Part shown: positions 49,687 to 50,426 of the stretch, one piece after another
Numbering within the stretch: the stretch's first letter is position 1
Layout of the letters: each line of letters begins with the position of its first letter
Translations under genes and position numbers: made by a program
NCBI GenBank assembly: GCA_903928015.1
Contig: CAIYPF010000114.1
Location: 1-50,426, forward strand
From: an uncultured Gammaproteobacteria bacterium
GTDB taxonomy: Bacteria > Pseudomonadota > Gammaproteobacteria > Pseudomonadales > UBA5518
Direction: 5' to 3'
Length of the DNA stretch: 50,426 bases
The notes under the pieces: model-generated
What the model was told of the DNA's origin: nothing
What the model saw: the letters and a program-made list of their open reading frames with translations, nothing else
The model's database searches: none

Positions 49687-50426
49687 ATGCCCGTCGTATC
49701 CGCCTTCCTCGTACACGGCAACCCGCTGCCGCTGCTGCAACCCAAGAACCCGCCCTGGAAGCGGCTGCACGCGGGTTACCGCGCAGCCGCAAAAGCCCTG
49801 GCAGACTCCAAACCCGACGTGATCGCCGTCTACTCCACGCAGTGGATCGCGGTGCTCGACCAACTCTGGCAGACGCGCGCGCGCAGCAAGGGCGTGCACG
49901 TCGACGAGAACTGGCACGACCAGGGGGATCTCAAGTTCGATATCCGCGCCGATGTGGAACTCACCAACGCGGTGATCCGTGCAACGCCCGCCTTCGGCGT
50001 GCGCTCGAAGCCGGTGGATTACGACGGCTTCCCCATCGACACGGGCACCATCGTGGCGAGCCGCTACCTGAACCCGAAGGGTGAACTGCCGTTGGTGATC
50101 GCTTCGAACAACGTCTATCACGACGCCGACACCACCGCGAAGCTCGCATCCACCGTGGTGCGCTGCGCCGACAAGCTCGGACGCCGCGTGGCGCTGGTGG
50201 CGGTGGGCGGGCTCTCGGGGAGCATCATCCGCGAGGAGATCGACGTCGCGACGGATCACATCGCCTCGGAGTCCGATGACGTCTGGAACCGCCGCATGCT
50301 GGGGTTGCTGGAATCCGGCAATCGCAAGGCTGTGCTGAAGGCCCTTCCCGCCTATGCGCAGGAGGCCCGTGTCGACATGGGCTTCAAGCATCTGTCGTGG
50401 ATCCTGGGCGGCATCGGCAAACGCTA
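49687..50426 (+). CDS. amnA: 2-aminophenol 1,6-dioxygenase, alpha subunit (3' end outside window)
   Basis: 246 codons are visible and the frame runs off the right edge; the family length is about 270 residues, so roughly 25 are missing. Matches to the AmnA type are VSAFLVHGNPLP, STQWIAVLDQ, GVHVDENW, VDYDGFPIDTGTIVA, GGLSGS and ARVDMGFKH. It shares the LigB fold with the beta subunit, but the metal histidine of SPHW is a glutamine (Q52, STQW) here, which fits the structural, non-catalytic role of alpha. It forms the heterotetramer with the beta subunit encoded just upstream. An ATG at 49687 with a plausible purine-rich stretch upstream was taken as the start. Confidence 0.92.
   Translation, partial: MPVVSAFLVHGNPLPLLQPKNPPWKRLHAGYRAAAKALADSKPDVIAVYSTQWIAVLDQLWQTRARSKGVHVDENWHDQGDLKFDIRADVELTNAVIRATPAFGVRSKPVDYDGFPIDTGTIVASRYLNPKGELPLVIASNNVYHDADTTAKLASTVVRCADKLGRRVALVAVGGLSGSIIREEIDVATDHIASESDDVWNRRMLGLLESGNRKAVLKALPAYAQEARVDMGFKHLSWILGGIGKR

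Overview
The window looks like the chromosome of a high-GC gammaproteobacterium. The best taxonomic marker is the minus-strand run dapA - bamC - MBL-fold hydrolase - purC, an order familiar from Pseudomonas and related gammaproteobacteria; BamC itself is largely confined to that class. The mix of catabolic genes, a TonB receptor and REP-like palindromes would suit a marine or soil heterotroph. No rRNA or other species-level marker is present, so I do not name a genus.

Region 1 (1-26600, minus strand) is almost entirely two tandem, paralogous giant YD-repeat (RHS-type) genes. The downstream one is cut by the left window edge after 3552 codons. The upstream one is complete at 5213 codons and ends in a LysM domain, a long Ala/Gly/Val hydrophobic region, a short coiled coil and a non-repetitive tail, not in a recognisable RHS core plus toxin. 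Both start with nearly the same N-terminal sequence, run colinearly over long near-identical blocks, and differ by module insertions and by expansion of a 183-189 bp unit. Each has a similar dyad about 70 bp upstream of its start codon. The pair lies next to the 3' end of a tRNA-Ser(CGA) gene, a common position for acquired DNA.

Region 2 (26849-32599, minus strand) is core genome: tRNA-Ser with its terminator, purC, an MBL-fold hydrolase, the lipoprotein gene bamC, dapA, a 58-codon small ORF with a strong ribosome binding site, a family IV type esterase, and an EthD-domain protein.

Region 3 (32818-43965, plus strand) is a tight six-gene cluster with gaps of 7, 13, -4, -4 and 30 bp. It encodes an acetolactate-synthase-like ThDP enzyme, a TonB-dependent receptor, two adjacent and divergent citrate-synthase-like proteins, a periplasmic substrate-binding protein without a permease, and a 1504-residue membrane hybrid kinase fused to GGDEF and EAL domains. 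It reads as an uptake/metabolism module joined to a c-di-GMP and phosphorelay sensor. I do not recognise it as a described system, and it is the strongest candidate here for undescribed biology.

Region 4 (43978-50426) begins with a minus-strand SDR gene, convergent with the kinase and separated from it by a hairpin. A divergent region then leads into a plus-strand 2-aminophenol meta-cleavage operon: 2-aminomuconate semialdehyde dehydrogenase, 4-oxalocrotonate decarboxylase, 2-aminomuconate deaminase, a secreted cyclase-family hydrolase, and the beta and alpha subunits of 2-aminophenol 1,6-dioxygenase (alpha cut by the right edge). The dioxygenase opens the ring, the dehydrogenase oxidises the semialdehyde, the deaminase releases ammonia and the decarboxylase yields 2-oxopent-4-enoate. 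The hydratase, aldolase and acylating aldehyde dehydrogenase needed to finish the pathway are not in the window.
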